From Micromonospora sp. NBC_01699 (GTDB lineage: Bacteria > Actinomycetota > Actinomycetes > Mycobacteriales > Micromonosporaceae): DNA of 64,000 nucleotides. The position numbers and the translations under genes were made by a program. Under the pieces are notes generated by a model. That model worked only from the letters and a program-made list of their open reading frames with translations. It did no database searches and was not told where the DNA came from. The stretch is from positions 1,178,001 through 1,242,000 of the forward strand of contig NZ_CP109199.1 of assembly GCF_036250065.1 (NCBI RefSeq). Direction: 5' to 3'. Shown in pieces: positions 20,101-29,202 of the stretch; positions within the stretch are counted from its first letter, which is position 1, and each line of letters starts with the position of its first letter.

Positions 20101-21746
20101 GCCCGGTCCATCGGGATCGGCAGGCCGGTGCGTCCGGCCACCTCGGCGGCGCTCGGGTAGCCGGCGTCGACGTGGCGGAGCACGCCCATCGCCGGGTCGT
20201 TGGTGAGCACCCGTTCGATCTTCTGGCCGGCGAGCGCCGTGCCGTCGGCGACGCAGACCTGCCCGGCGTGGATCGAGCGACCGATGCCCACCCCGCCGCC
20301 GTGGTGGATGGACACCCAGGACGCTCCGCTGGCCGTGTTGACCAGGGCGTTCAGTAGCGGCCAGTCGGCGATCGCGTCGGACCCGTCGGCCATCGCCTCG
20401 GTCTCCCGGTACGGCGAGGCGACCGACCCGGCGTCCAGGTGGTCGCGCCCGATCACCACCGGGGCGGACAGCTCGCCGGAGGCGACCATGTCGTTGAACC
20501 GGACCCCGGCCCGGTCCCGTTCGCCGTACCCGAGCCAGCAGATCCGGGCCGGCAGGCCCTGGAAGGCGACCCGCTCACCGGCCAGCCGGATCCACCGGGC
20601 CAGCGACTCGTTCTCCGGGAACAGTTCCAGTACGGCCCGGTCGGTGGCGGCGATGTCGGCCGGGTCGCCGGAGAGCGCCGCCCAGCGGAACGGTCCCCGG
20701 CCCTCGGTGAACAGCGGCCGGATGTACGCCGGCACGAAGCCGGGGAAGTCGAAGGCGCGCTCGTACCCGGCGAGTTGGGCCTCGCCCCGGATCGAGTTGC
20801 CGTAGTCGAAGACCTCGGCACCGGCGTCGAGGAAGCCGACCATCGCCGCCACGTGTCGGGCCATCGAGGCGCGGGCGCGGTCGGTGAACTCGGCCGGCTT
20901 GGCGGCGGCGTACTCGGCGGCGTCGGCGAGTTCGACCCCCACCGGCAGGTACGACAGTGGGTCGTGCGCGCTGGTCTGGTCGGTCACGATGTCGATCTCG
21001 ACGCCGCGTACCAGCAGCTCGGGGAAGACCACGGCCGCGTTGCCGACCACGCCGACCGACAGCGCCCGACGCTCCCGCTTCGCGGCCAGCACCGCCTCGA
21101 CCGCCTCGTCCAGGGTGTCCGCTACCCGGTCCAGGTAGCGGTCCCGCACCCGGCGGGCGAGCCGCTCCGGGTCGACGTCGACGATCAGGCAGGCGCCGCC
21201 GTTCATGGTCACCGCGAGCGGCTGGGCGCCACCCATGCCGCCGCAGCCGGCGGTGAGCGTGAGGGTGCCGGCGAGGGTGTCGCCGAACCGCTTCGCGGCG
21301 ACGGCGGCGAACGTCTCGTAGGTGCCCTGCAAAATACCTTGTGTACCGATATAGATCCACGAGCCAGCCGTCATCTGGCCATACATGGTCAGACCGAGCT
21401 GTTCCAGGCGGCGGAACTCGGGCCAGTTGGCCCAGTCGCCGACCAGGTTGGAGTTGGCCAGCAGCACCCTCGGCGCCCACTCGTGCGTACGCAGCACCCC
21501 GACCGGGCGGCCGGACTGCACCAGCATCGTCTCGTCGTCACGCAGTTCGGTCAGCGTCCGGATCAGCGCGTGGTACGACGGCCAGTCGCGGGCGGCCCGG
21601 CCGGTGCCGCCGTACACGACCAGGTCCTCGGGGCGCTCGGCCACCTCCGGGTCGAGGTTGTTCATCAGCATCCGCATGGCCGCCTCCTGGGCCCAACCGA
21701 CTGCGGTACGGGTGCTGCCGCGTGCGGCGCGAACGGGCTGGTACAT
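20097..21746 (-). CDS. hutU: Urocanate hydratase
   Basis: A 549-residue NAD-dependent hydratase that converts urocanate to imidazolone propionate. The NAD-binding region with [20 protein letters not shown] and the catalytic-site segment [20 protein letters not shown] are clear, as is [16 protein letters not shown] near the C-terminus. The ATG at 21746 is chosen because AGGAGA precedes it by 7 bases; an in-frame upstream start lacks such a site. It follows the rpiR-type regulator by 33 bp and overlaps the M20 gene by 4 bp. Confidence 0.97.
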   Translation of the reverse strand: MYQPVRAARGSTRTAVGWAQEAAMRMLMNNLDPEVAERPEDLVVYGGTGRAARDWPSYHALIRTLTELRDDETMLVQSGRPVGVLRTHEWAPRVLLANSNLVGDWANWPEFRRLEQLGLTMYGQMTAGSWIYIGTQGILQGTYETFAAVAAKRFGDTLAGTLTLTAGCGGMGGAQPLAVTMNGGACLIVDVDPERLARRVRDRYLDRVADTLDEAVEAVLAAKRERRALSVGVVGNAAVVFPELLVRGVEIDIVTDQTSAHDPLSYLPVGVELADAAEYAAAKPAEFTDRARASMARHVAAMVGFLDAGAEVFDYGNSIRGEAQLAGYERAFDFPGFVPAYIRPLFTEGRGPFRWAALSGDPADIAATDRAVLELFPENESLARWIRLAGERVAFQGLPARICWLGYGERDRAGVRFNDMVASGELSAPVVIGRDHLDAGSVASPYRETEAMADGSDAIADWPLLNALVNTASGASWVSIHHGGGVGIGRSIHAGQVCVADGTALAGQKIERVLTNDPAMGVLRHVDAGYPSAAEVAGRTGLPIPMDRA

Positions 21747-21779
21747 CGGGGTCTCCTGGCGCAACGGTGGGTGACGGAT

Positions 21780-22664
21780 TCAGCTGAGGAACACCTGGCG
21801 GCGGGCGGCGGACTGTTCGAACTCCTCCAACCGGCGCTGGGTGTGGCTGGGTGCGGCGTCGCAGATCGCCTGGAGCAGCACCATGGCCAGGGTCATCGGG
21901 GCGGTGTGCAGGTCGAACACGAGCTGGGCGCCGACCGCGGCGGGCAGCACGATGTCGGCGTACTCGGCGGCCGGGCTGACCGCCGAGTCGGTGATCACGA
22001 CGATGGACAGTCCGGCGTGCCGCGCCTCGCGGAGCGCGTCGAGGGACTCGCGCGGGTAGCGCGGCAGCACGATGGCGAGCAGCGCGGTCGCGCCGGCCGT
22101 ACGGGACTGGTCGAGGCGGTCGGCGAGCAGGCTGCCACCGGTGTCGAGCACCCGTACGTCCGGGTGCACCTTGGCCGCGAAGTAGGCGAAGTACGAGGCC
22201 AGCGGGGCGGCGGCACGCAGCCCGAGCACCGGCAGCGGACGGCTGTTGGCGAGCAGCGCCCCGGCGGTGGTGACCCTGTCCGGGTCGCCGAGCTGTTCGG
22301 CGAGCCGGTGCAGGTTCTCCACCTCGGCGCTGACCGCCCGTTGCAGTTCGTTCCCGGCCGGTACGTCCGACGCCGGGCGGCCCCGTTCGCCGGCGGTGAT
22401 CTCGCGCAGCCGGCGGCGCAGCGCGGGGTAGCCGTCGTAGCCGAGCGCTATCGCGAACCGGGTCACCGAGGGCTGGCTGACCTGGGCGAGTTCGGCGATC
22501 TCGGCCGCCGACAGGTACGCCGCCGAGGCCGCGTGCTGGACCAGGCTGTGCGCGATCCGGCGTTGGGTCGGGGTCAGCCGGATGCCGTGGAACAGGTCGA
22601 GGACCTGGTCCGTCGGGGGCGTGGCGACCATTACCACATCTCGGACAAGTGAATCGTCATTCAC
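21780..22664 (-). CDS. MurR/RpiR-family transcriptional regulator of the hut operon
   Basis: A 294-residue regulator with an N-terminal RpiR helix-turn-helix (SAAEIAELAQVSQPSVTRFAIALGYDGYPALRRRLRE, about residues 52-88) and a C-terminal SIS domain (LPVLGLRAAAPLASYFAYFA to VVITDSAVSPAAEYADIVLP). SIS domains bind phosphosugars in most RpiR proteins. Here the position as the first gene of the hut operon points to control of histidine use, with the true ligand unknown. The GTG at 22664 lies inside an inverted repeat; ATG at 22631 is a possible later start. Known hut regulators are HutC (GntR family) or IclR-like, so this family is less usual. Confidence 0.85.
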   Translation of the reverse strand: MNDDSLVRDVVMVATPPTDQVLDLFHGIRLTPTQRRIAHSLVQHAASAAYLSAAEIAELAQVSQPSVTRFAIALGYDGYPALRRRLREITAGERGRPASDVPAGNELQRAVSAEVENLHRLAEQLGDPDRVTTAGALLANSRPLPVLGLRAAAPLASYFAYFAAKVHPDVRVLDTGGSLLADRLDQSRTAGATALLAIVLPRYPRESLDALREARHAGLSIVVITDSAVSPAAEYADIVLPAAVGAQLVFDLHTAPMTLAMVLLQAICDAAPSHTQRRLEEFEQSAARRQVFLS

Positions 22665-22684
22665 GGGAGCACTCTATGCATAGA
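22649..22684 (-). promoter_or_regulatory. Candidate operator pair for the hut operon
   Basis: Two palindromes lie at the operon 5' end: GTGAAT-cgtc-ATTCAC (22649-22664), which covers the regulator's start codon, and the perfect 12-mer TCTATGCATAGA (22673-22684). Further out, GAATCATTC (22683-22691) adds another short dyad. Autoregulation by the RpiR-type protein is the simplest reading. Confidence 0.5.
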
Positions 22685-22736
22685 ATCATTCAGGAAGCAA
22701 TGACGTACGCCGGACGCGCCGCCGGTCGGGTTCCCG

Positions 22737-23396
22737 GTGACCGATAGGTTTTCCGGTCATGACCGACCTCGACTCCTCGACTCGACCCGTTCCTCGTACG
22801 ACTCCGTGGCCGCCGGCTACTCCGACCTCTTCATCGACGAACTGCCCCGACAGCCGGTACTGCGGAGCATGCTGACGCTCTTCGCCGAGCTGGCAATCGG
22901 GCGGACCGCCGACGTGGGGTGCGGTCCGGGGCAGATAACGGCGTTCCTGCGCGCCCGGGGGGTCGACGTGTTCGGGATCGACCTGTCACCGGGGATGGTC
23001 GAACAGGCCCGAGCCAACTTTCCGGAGCTGGAGTTCGAGGTCGGCACGATGACCGGCCTCGACCATCCCGACGGGAGCCTGTCGGGCCTCAACGCCTGGT
23101 TCTCGACCATCCACATCCCCGATCGGGAGCTGCCGGGCGTGCTGGCCGAGTTCCACCGGGTGCTGACCCTGGGGGCCCCGCTGATGCTGGTCTTCCAGGT
23201 CGGCGAGGCCCCGAAGCACTTCGCCGAGGCGTGGGGCCACGAGGTCGACCTGGTCCTGTATTACCGCCGTCCGGAGGCGGTCGCGGCGATGCTGACCGAG
23301 GCCGGTTTCCACGTCCTGGTGACAACCGTGCACGAGCCGGTCCGTCAGGAGCCGAGGCGGCAGGCGGCATTTCTGATCGCCCGCCGACTCGACTGA
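22737..23396 (+). CDS. Class I SAM-dependent methyltransferase, 5' end altered by an 8-bp duplication
   Basis: The frame encodes 219 residues with methyltransferase motif I TADVGCGPGQITAFLRARG, motif II FGIDLSPGMVEQAR and a downstream FHRVLTLGAPLMLVFQVG strand; the substrate is unknown. The open frame can only start at GTG 22737. The natural-looking start, ATG at 22759 behind a GATAGG ribosome site, is out of frame because CCTCGACT is duplicated in tandem (22767-22782). Removing one copy would give MTDLDSTRSSYDSVAAGY, the usual N-terminus of this family. So the gene is either translated from the GTG with an altered first 15 residues or is frameshifted. Confidence 0.75.
   Translation: MTDRFSGHDRPRLLDSTRSSYDSVAAGYSDLFIDELPRQPVLRSMLTLFAELAIGRTADVGCGPGQITAFLRARGVDVFGIDLSPGMVEQARANFPELEFEVGTMTGLDHPDGSLSGLNAWFSTIHIPDRELPGVLAEFHRVLTLGAPLMLVFQVGEAPKHFAEAWGHEVDLVLYYRRPEAVAAMLTEAGFHVLVTTVHEPVRQEPRRQAAFLIARRLD
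22767..22782. repeat. 8-bp tandem duplication in methyltransferase 5' end
   Basis: CCTCGACT occurs twice without a spacer and shifts the reading frame between the ATG at 22759 and the methyltransferase body. Two copies of eight bases can revert by slippage. Confidence 0.9.
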
Positions 23397-23448
23397 ACCT
23401 TCCGCGGAGCGCCGGCATGGTCGCGGGAGACGTGATACAACCAACATC

Positions 23449-24282
23449 GTGGATGGAACCAGGTTCCGGCGCAGGATCGCCCGTACCCCGCTCGCACCCG
23501 TCGCGGCCTTTCCGAAACGGTTGCTCCAGGTGGCCCGGTACGACGCCCGTGTGGTCCGAGTCTCCGCCCGTTGGCTGTTCACCTCCCGCGAGCACCACAA
23601 CTACACGTACGACCTGACCCGGCTCAGCCGTGAACACCTCGCCTGGTTCGTCAGCGTCCTCTGCGACACCCCGGTCAAGCAGGTCCGGGACTACCTGGCG
23701 GAGATCGAGTCGGACCAGGACCTGCGCCGGCACATCGAGCGGACCACCGCCGCCTCCGCCCGCCGTGGACTGGCCGACCGGCACGTGCGCTACGCCCGCC
23801 GGATCGGCTGGTACGCGATCGTCCGCGCGACCCGACCGGCACACATCGTCGAGACCGGCGTTGACAAGGGGCTCGGCACCTGCGTACTCGCCTCGGCGCT
23901 GTTGCGTAACGCCGCCGAGGGACACCCCGGCCGGGTCACCTCCCTGGACATCAACCCCGAAGCCGGCTACCTGGCCCGAGCCGAGCCCTGGTCCGGGGTG
24001 GTCGACCTGGTGATCGGCGACTCGATCGCCTCGATCCGGGACCTCGATCGGCCGGTCGACCTGTTCCTGCACGACAGCGACCACAGCGCCGCCCACGAGC
24101 GCAACGAGTTCGAGGCGGTCGAGCCGAAGCTGGCGCCCGGCGCCCGCCTGCTCACCGACAACGCCACGGTGACCAACGTGCTCGCCGAGTACGCCGAACA
24201 CACCGGCCGCCGGTTCCTTGTCTACCGGGAGACCCCGGCCCGACACTGGTTCCCCGGCGACGGCATCGGAGTGGCCTGGTAG
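23449..24282 (+). CDS. Class I SAM-dependent methyltransferase family protein
   Basis: The product is 277 residues. The N-terminal 120 residues are basic and helical; then a SAM-fold begins with AHIVETGVDKGLGTCVLASALL (motif I region), VTSLDINPEAGYLARA, VDLVIGDSIASIRDLD and VDLFLHDSDHSAAHERNEFE, as in Methyltransf_24-type proteins. The HDSDHS segment resembles metal- or substrate-binding residues of that group. The target is unknown. The GTG at 23449 is the likely start. It is followed by two small GC hairpins. No operon partner is evident, since the gaps on both sides exceed 50 bp. Confidence 0.78.
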   Translation: MDGTRFRRRIARTPLAPVAAFPKRLLQVARYDARVVRVSARWLFTSREHHNYTYDLTRLSREHLAWFVSVLCDTPVKQVRDYLAEIESDQDLRRHIERTTAASARRGLADRHVRYARRIGWYAIVRATRPAHIVETGVDKGLGTCVLASALLRNAAEGHPGRVTSLDINPEAGYLARAEPWSGVVDLVIGDSIASIRDLDRPVDLFLHDSDHSAAHERNEFEAVEPKLAPGARLLTDNATVTNVLAEYAEHTGRRFLVYRETPARHWFPGDGIGVAW

Positions 24283-24283
24283 G

Positions 24284-24337
24284 CCCCGTCGTTCGGGATT
24301 TCGGGCACCGCGGGTCCCCGTCGTTCGGGGATTTCGG
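24284..24337. repeat. Two near-identical hairpin repeats downstream of methyltransferase gene
   Basis: CCCGTCGTTCGGG-ATTTCGG occurs twice (from 24284 and from 24316). Each copy folds into a 4-5 bp GC hairpin with a TCGTT loop. They lie between the methyltransferase stop and the MOSC gene and may act as a weak terminator. Confidence 0.6.
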
Positions 24338-24366
24338 CCCCGGTAGCCGCGTGCGATCCTGACGGA

Positions 24367-25224
24367 ATGCGACTGGCCGCCATCCACACGTACCCGATCA
24401 AGGGGTGTCGCCGGCTGGACCACGACGCGGCCCGGGTCGAACCGTGGGGCCTGGCCGGCGACCGGCGCTGGCTGATCGTGGACGACGGCGGGGTCGGTGT
24501 CACCCAGCGCCAACATCCGGAACTGGTCACCCTGCGGGCGGTGCCCCGGCCCGGTGGGCTGGAACTGGCCGCGCCCGGCCGGCCCGCGCTCGACCTGGCC
24601 GAACCGCACGGCGGCGAGCCGATCGAGGTACGGGTGTTCGAGAGTCGGCCGACCACCCCGGCGTTGGCCGCCGGGCCGACCGCCGACGACTGGCTCAGCC
24701 GACTGCTCGGGCAGCCGGTCCGGCTGGCCTGGCTCGGTGACCCGGCCGCCAATCCGGTCATGCAGCCGGTCCCCGACGGTGCCGGCACCTCGGTGAACTT
24801 CGCCGACGGTACGCCGCTGCTGCTGACCAGCACCGCCTCGCTGGACGAGTTCAACGCCTGGCTGCTGGAGTCGGGCAGCCCGGAGGGGCCGCTGCCGATG
24901 AGTCGCTTCCGCGCCAACCTGGTGATCGCCGGCGGGTCGCCGTGGGCCGAGGGGGAGTGGGTCGACCGACGGGTCCGGATCGGCGCGACGGTGTTTCGTG
25001 GCCTGACCCAGTGTGGCCGGTGCGTGGTCTCCGCGACCGACCAGGACACCGGCGTACGCGGACAGGAACCACTGCGTACGCTCGCCGTCCGGCGCAACAT
25101 CGGCCGCCGCCTGCTTTTCGGCCTGCAACTCGCCGTCGAACTGCCCCCGGACGCCGACCCCGTCGGCCGGGCGGTCGACTGCGGCACGCTCACCATCGGT
25201 GACGAGGTGGAGTTGCTCGGTTGA
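24367..25224 (+). CDS. MOSC domain protein (YcbX/mARC-like)
   Basis: A 285-residue protein with an N-terminal MOSC_N beta-barrel (LAAIHTYPIKGCRRLDHD; GLAGDRRWLIVDDGG) and a C-terminal MOSC domain ending in the conserved cysteine segment LTQCGRCVVSATDQDTG. Family members bind molybdenum cofactor and reduce N-hydroxylated compounds (YcbX, mARC), normally with a redox partner. No ferredoxin domain is fused here, so an external partner would be needed. The ATG is at 24367. Its stop touches the frame of the next gene, an expansin-like protein. Confidence 0.87.
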   Translation: MRLAAIHTYPIKGCRRLDHDAARVEPWGLAGDRRWLIVDDGGVGVTQRQHPELVTLRAVPRPGGLELAAPGRPALDLAEPHGGEPIEVRVFESRPTTPALAAGPTADDWLSRLLGQPVRLAWLGDPAANPVMQPVPDGAGTSVNFADGTPLLLTSTASLDEFNAWLLESGSPEGPLPMSRFRANLVIAGGSPWAEGEWVDRRVRIGATVFRGLTQCGRCVVSATDQDTGVRGQEPLRTLAVRRNIGRRLLFGLQLAVELPPDADPVGRAVDCGTLTIGDEVELLG

Positions 25225-25274
25225 ATTCGGCCGGCTGTTGCGTGTTGGCCGGCGCTGCGGCAGCATCGGTCGGC

Positions 25275-26252
25275 GTGACTGACCCGGATGCGGCTCCCGA
25301 CCACGGCAACCCGCTCGGCGACGACGGCACCGGACGTCGGGGTGGTCATCGGCGGGCCACCCGTGCGCCGATCCGCTGGCTGACGGCGGCCGGGATCACC
25401 GGCGTGGCCGCCGTACTCGGCATCGTGCTGGCCGTACGTTCCGGAGCCGAACCGGCCTGTGCCGCCGCGCTTGCCGCGCCGCCGACCGGCAACACGGTCC
25501 ACAGTGGAAAAGCCACCTTCTACGACTCGGCCGGAGCCGGCGGCAACTGCTCGTTTCCGAGCGCCCCGGCCGACCGGCTCTACGTCGCGCTCGGCCCGTC
25601 CGAATACGCGTCGGCAGCCGCCTGCGGCGGATATCTCGACGTCACCGGGCCGAAGGGCAGGGTACGGGTGGTGATCATGGACCAGTGCCCCGAATGCGCG
25701 CCCGGCCACATCGACCTGTCCAGGGAGGCGTTCGCGAGGATCGCCGACCCGGTTCAGGGCGTGGTGCCGGTGAGCTACCGGGCGGTGGTCAACCCGCCGT
25801 CATCCGGCCCGCTCACCTTCCGGATGAAGGACGGCACCTCGCAGTGGTGGTTCGCCGTACAGGTGGGCAACCACGGCAACCCGTTGCGCTCGGTCGAGGC
25901 GAAGGGGACCGGCGGTGGCTTCCGGACCGCCGGCCGGCAGAACTACAACTACTGGATCGTCGACGGGGGACTCGGCGCCGGGCCGTACAGCATCAGGGTG
26001 ACCGACGTGTACGGGCGCCAGGCGACCGCCACCAACATCCGGCTGGCCCCCGAACAGGTCCAGCGCAGCACGGTGACGATGTCCGGGGCGGCTGCCCCGG
26101 CCGCCGGTGCCCGTACGCCGACTCCCGCCCGCTCACCGTCGACCCGCCCCACCCCGAGCGCGGCCCCGACCGCTGCGGTCAGCGAGCCGAACGAGCCGGC
26201 GAGCACGGTCGAAGCACTGGTTGAGCCGCCCGGCGCCGCGCCCGGCTGTTGA
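25275..26252 (+). CDS. Expansin-like secreted or membrane-anchored protein (RlpA-like fold plus CBM63)
   Basis: About 325 residues from GTG 25275; an in-frame TTG at 25221 overlapping the MOSC stop would add 18. An N-terminal basic segment and one membrane helix (LTAAGITGVAAVLGIVLAV) precede a double-psi beta-barrel: GKATFYDSAGAGGNCSF, AACGGYLDVTGPKGRVRVVI, MDQCPECAPGHIDLS. The second domain, QWWFAVQVGNHGNPLRSVE to YSIRVTDVYGRQATA, fits the expansin cellulose-binding module CBM63. The tail is Pro/Thr/Ala-rich. Bacterial expansins loosen plant or bacterial wall polymers without hydrolysis; a plant- or soil-associated lifestyle is suggested. Confidence 0.83.
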   Translation: MTDPDAAPDHGNPLGDDGTGRRGGHRRATRAPIRWLTAAGITGVAAVLGIVLAVRSGAEPACAAALAAPPTGNTVHSGKATFYDSAGAGGNCSFPSAPADRLYVALGPSEYASAAACGGYLDVTGPKGRVRVVIMDQCPECAPGHIDLSREAFARIADPVQGVVPVSYRAVVNPPSSGPLTFRMKDGTSQWWFAVQVGNHGNPLRSVEAKGTGGGFRTAGRQNYNYWIVDGGLGAGPYSIRVTDVYGRQATATNIRLAPEQVQRSTVTMSGAAAPAAGARTPTPARSPSTRPTPSAAPTAAVSEPNEPASTVEALVEPPGAAPGC

Positions 26253-26295
26253 ACCTTTCCGGACGCGGCGCGGTGCGGACGTACCCGGCCAGTGG

Positions 26296-27564
26296 TTACC
26301 CCAGCCCGCCCGGCGCGTACGCGGCCAGCCCCGGCGCCGGGGTGAGCCGCAGTTCACGATCCACCGAGGTACGCGCCGTGGCCGAATCGGCGCTCTCCGG
26401 CCCGCAGAGCGCGGTGCTGATGAACTGAGCCGTCGCCGCACCGATCGGGTCCGGTGCGCCGGGCGTCTGGTAGTGGGAGGCGTTCAGCGCGACGGTCACC
26501 TGCCGGCGGCCGTCCGGCGAGTGCAGCGAGATCGTGCTGTACCCGAACACCACCCCGTCGTGCCCCCACGCCTGCCCGCAGGACAGCGGCAGGGCCAGCA
26601 CACCCAACCCGTACCGCACCCCGTCCGGGTCGGTCGGGTCGGTCGGCAGGAACCCGAGCAGTTGCGCCTGCTCGGCCGGGCGCAGCAGCCGCCCGCTGAA
26701 CAGTGCCCGGAAGAACCGGTCCAGGTCCGTGGTGGTGGAGACCAGCTCGCCCGCCGTCCAACCCCAGGACATGTTGTAGACGCTGAAGTCCCGCAGTTCG
26801 CCCGCGTACCAGGGGACGTAGCCCAGGCTGTGCGGCCCGGTGATCCGGGGCGCGGTGCCGGGGAGGTAGGTGTTGTCCAGGTCGAGCGGGCGCAGGATCC
26901 GGCGCCGGATCTCCTCGGCGGCGGGGCGTCCGGTGACCCGTTCCACGATCATCCCGGCCAGGATGTAATTGGTGTTGGAGTACGCGAACGCGGCGCCGGG
27001 CGGGTTCGTCGCCGGCATGTCCAGCCCGATCCGGGCCAGTTCGCGCGGGGTGAACGTGGTGGTGCGGTGCTGTTCGACAAGTTCGGGCGTGGCGAAGATG
27101 ACCCGGTCGTAGCTGCCGATGCCGCTGCGGTGGTTGAGCAGCATCCGTACCGTCACCCCGTCGGGGGCGAGGCCGGGCAGGTAGCGCCGGACCGGTGCGT
27201 CGAGCGAGATCCGGCCCTCACCGACCAGCTGGAGCACGGTGGTCGCGGTGAAACTCTTGCTGATGCTGCCGACCCGGTGCTGGTAGCCCGGCCGTACCTC
27301 CCGGCCGGTGGTGATGTCGGCCAGGCCGGTGGCGCCGCGCCAGGTGGCCCGGCCGTCGCGTACCTCGGCGAAGGCGCCGATCATGCCGGCCGTGGTGATC
27401 CCGCTCAGCGCCGCGTCGAGTGCCTCGGTCGGCAGGCCGCCGGACCCGCCCCGACCGTCGGCCGCCGGCCGGGCCGTCGCCGGCCCGGCGCCACCCGCGA
27501 CCAGTACGGCCACCGCCAGCACTCCGGCCGAGATCATGGACAGTTTCGGTGGTGCTTTCCGCAT
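26296..27564 (-). CDS. Secreted serine hydrolase, class C beta-lactamase / D-Ala-D-Ala carboxypeptidase type
   Basis: The product is 422 residues. The N-terminus is a signal peptide (KLSMISAGVLAVAVLVAGG with an ATA-R cleavage region). The penicillin-binding fold shows the SxxK motif at Ser100-Ile-Ser-Lys103 (GSISKSFTATTVLQL), the YSN motif (AFAYSNTNYILAG) and an HDG in place of KTG (GQAWGHDGVVFGYST). These are the standard motifs of DD-peptidase/esterase relatives such as the R61 enzyme. It is probably exported and acts on peptidoglycan peptides or esters. The ATG at 27564 has GGGGAGG just upstream. It converges on the expansin gene 43 bp away. Confidence 0.9.
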   Translation of the reverse strand: MRKAPPKLSMISAGVLAVAVLVAGGAGPATARPAADGRGGSGGLPTEALDAALSGITTAGMIGAFAEVRDGRATWRGATGLADITTGREVRPGYQHRVGSISKSFTATTVLQLVGEGRISLDAPVRRYLPGLAPDGVTVRMLLNHRSGIGSYDRVIFATPELVEQHRTTTFTPRELARIGLDMPATNPPGAAFAYSNTNYILAGMIVERVTGRPAAEEIRRRILRPLDLDNTYLPGTAPRITGPHSLGYVPWYAGELRDFSVYNMSWGWTAGELVSTTTDLDRFFRALFSGRLLRPAEQAQLLGFLPTDPTDPDGVRYGLGVLALPLSCGQAWGHDGVVFGYSTISLHSPDGRRQVTVALNASHYQTPGAPDPIGAATAQFISTALCGPESADSATARTSVDRELRLTPAPGLAAYAPGGLG

Positions 27565-27704
27565 GTTTCCTCCCCGGATTGACGATCGGGGACGACGGTA
27601 GTACCACTTTGCAACTCTTTGCCGCGACTAGCATCGACTGTCCCGTTCGGCGGCCCGTTCGGTGGTCCTCTTCGACGGTCCTCTTCTGCGGTCCCCTTCG
27701 TGGG

Positions 27705-28343
27705 TCAGCCGCCGGTGGGGGCGAGCCGGTGCGGCATGTTCCAGCCGTCGGCGAGCCGGGACGGGTGCACGTTCTCCCCACCGCCGAAGAACTCGCAGAA
27801 CTTCATGACCAGCGGATCCCAGCCGATCGGGTCCACGTACGGCGTACCGGGGATGAGCAGGCTTTCCTCCACGTGGGTGCGCAGCACCTCGACCTCGAAC
27901 GCGGTGCAGTCACCATCGGGACCGCCGAACGGGTGGGCCGCGACGACCCGGCATTCGAGCTGGATCGGGCACTGCGCGACCCGGGGCGCCCGGACCAGGT
28001 CGGCCGCTTGTTCGGTCAGTCCGCCGAGGGCGAACTTGTCCGGCTCGTACCGGTAGCCCTTTGTGATCTTGTGCTCCGGCACGTCCGGCCGACCGGTGGT
28101 GAGCGCTATCCGGTCAACCGCGTCCACCATCGACGCCGACGGCAGGTTGAGCACGCACTCCCGTTCGCGGAGCAGGTTGGCCGTGGTCTGGCCACTGTTG
28201 CCGAGCCCGAGCAGGCACGACTGGTTCAGCCACCAGGCCGACGACATCGGTGCGAGGTTGGCGGTGCCGTCGGGGTTGCGGGAACTGATCAGCACCACCG
28301 GAGTGCCGAAATACAACACCTTGAGCCCGGGTACGACGTGCAT
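27705..28343 (-). CDS. Flavin reductase family protein (FMN-binding)
   Basis: A 212-residue split-barrel flavoprotein of the flavin reductase/DIM6 group: VVLISSRNPDGTANLAPMSSAWWL, SGQTTANLLRERECVLNLPSA and CPIQLECRVVAAHPFGG are typical. Such proteins bind FMN and either supply reduced flavin to monooxygenases or act on their own. No monooxygenase is adjacent. The ATG at 28343 follows AAAGGCAGAGG. The upstream frame that stays open on this strand shows no domain, so it is not included. Confidence 0.85.
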   Translation of the reverse strand: MHVVPGLKVLYFGTPVVLISSRNPDGTANLAPMSSAWWLNQSCLLGLGNSGQTTANLLRERECVLNLPSASMVDAVDRIALTTGRPDVPEHKITKGYRYEPDKFALGGLTEQAADLVRAPRVAQCPIQLECRVVAAHPFGGPDGDCTAFEVEVLRTHVEESLLIPGTPYVDPIGWDPLVMKFCEFFGGGENVHPSRLADGWNMPHRLAPTGG

Positions 28344-28519
28344 CCTCTGCCTTTCGCGGGAGCGGAACGAGCCGACCCGCGATTGCCGTACGCGGACCGG
28401 GTTCCACTCTGCGACGCGGCGCCGGTCGGCGCTGGCGGTGATCGGACGTCGCGTTCCACCGGGTCGCGGCGGTGCTCCGAGCGGGTGCCGTACGCACTGA
28501 ACCGGCCCGCCAACCCCGG

Positions 28520-29050
28520 TCAGAGCAGCGGTAGCCACATCAGGATCTCGTCCCGGTCGTCGCCGGGGGCGAGGCGCAGCGCGCCGGGCAGCCGGCCGAC
28601 CTCGCGGTAGCCGCAGCGCTGGTAGAACCGTTCCAGGTGCAGTCCACCCCGGACGGTCACCTGGAGTGCCTCCAGGCCCAGCTTGCGACCGATCCGCTCG
28701 GCCTCGGCCAGCAGTGCCGCGCCGTGCCCGCCGCCCTGCCGGTCGGGGTGCACCATCACCCGCTTGAGTACGCACCAGTGGTCCTTGAGCGCGAACCGGT
28801 TGTCCGCGAAGATCAGGAAGGCCGCCGGTGCACCGTCCTCGGCGTAGCCGACCAGCAGCCGGTCCGGACCGTGCTCGATGCCGGCGAAGGCGGCGTCGGC
28901 CACCGGCCGGACCTGATCCTCGCTGACCGGGGCGACAAAACCGACCGCGCCTCCGGCGTTCGTCACCTCCGTCCAGAGCGTGACGAGCTGTTGCCGGAGC
29001 GCTGCGGTCAGCTCGGGATCGAGCACGAAGCGGTGGGTCACGCCGGCCAT
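28520..29050 (-). CDS. GNAT-family N-acetyltransferase
   Basis: The product is 176 residues. The acetyl-CoA-binding signature is VLKRVMVHPDRQGGGHGAALLAEAERIGRKLG (R/Q-x-x-G-x-G/A motif), followed by LEALQVTVRGGLHLERFYQRCGYREVGRLPG, the usual GNAT C-terminus. The acceptor is not predictable. The ATG is at 29050. The 152-bp region to the divergent aldo/keto reductase gene holds a palindromic operator candidate that could affect both genes. Confidence 0.88.
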   Translation of the reverse strand: MAGVTHRFVLDPELTAALRQQLVTLWTEVTNAGGAVGFVAPVSEDQVRPVADAAFAGIEHGPDRLLVGYAEDGAPAAFLIFADNRFALKDHWCVLKRVMVHPDRQGGGHGAALLAEAERIGRKLGLEALQVTVRGGLHLERFYQRCGYREVGRLPGALRLAPGDDRDEILMWLPLL

Positions 29051-29120
29051 CTTCGCCGGTTCGGTGCCGGGTCACCGGCCGGCGTTCGACCATGGTGACG
29101 ACGGTAACAGTCGCGGTGGG

Positions 29121-29144
29121 CTGACAGAATTTGAAATCTGTCAG
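29121..29144. promoter_or_regulatory. Palindromic operator candidate, TetR-type
   Basis: CTGACAGA and TCTGTCAG are perfect inverted arms around an 8-bp AT-rich centre. It lies 59 bp upstream of the aldo/keto reductase start, whose operon ends in a TetR gene, and 71 bp upstream of the divergent GNAT gene. The size and symmetry suit a TetR dimer. Confidence 0.55.
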
Positions 29145-29202
29145 TTGTCGTCCCATACTTGAGTTCGAACCGAGCCGATCCCTCCGGAGGAGAAAACCGA
29201 TC

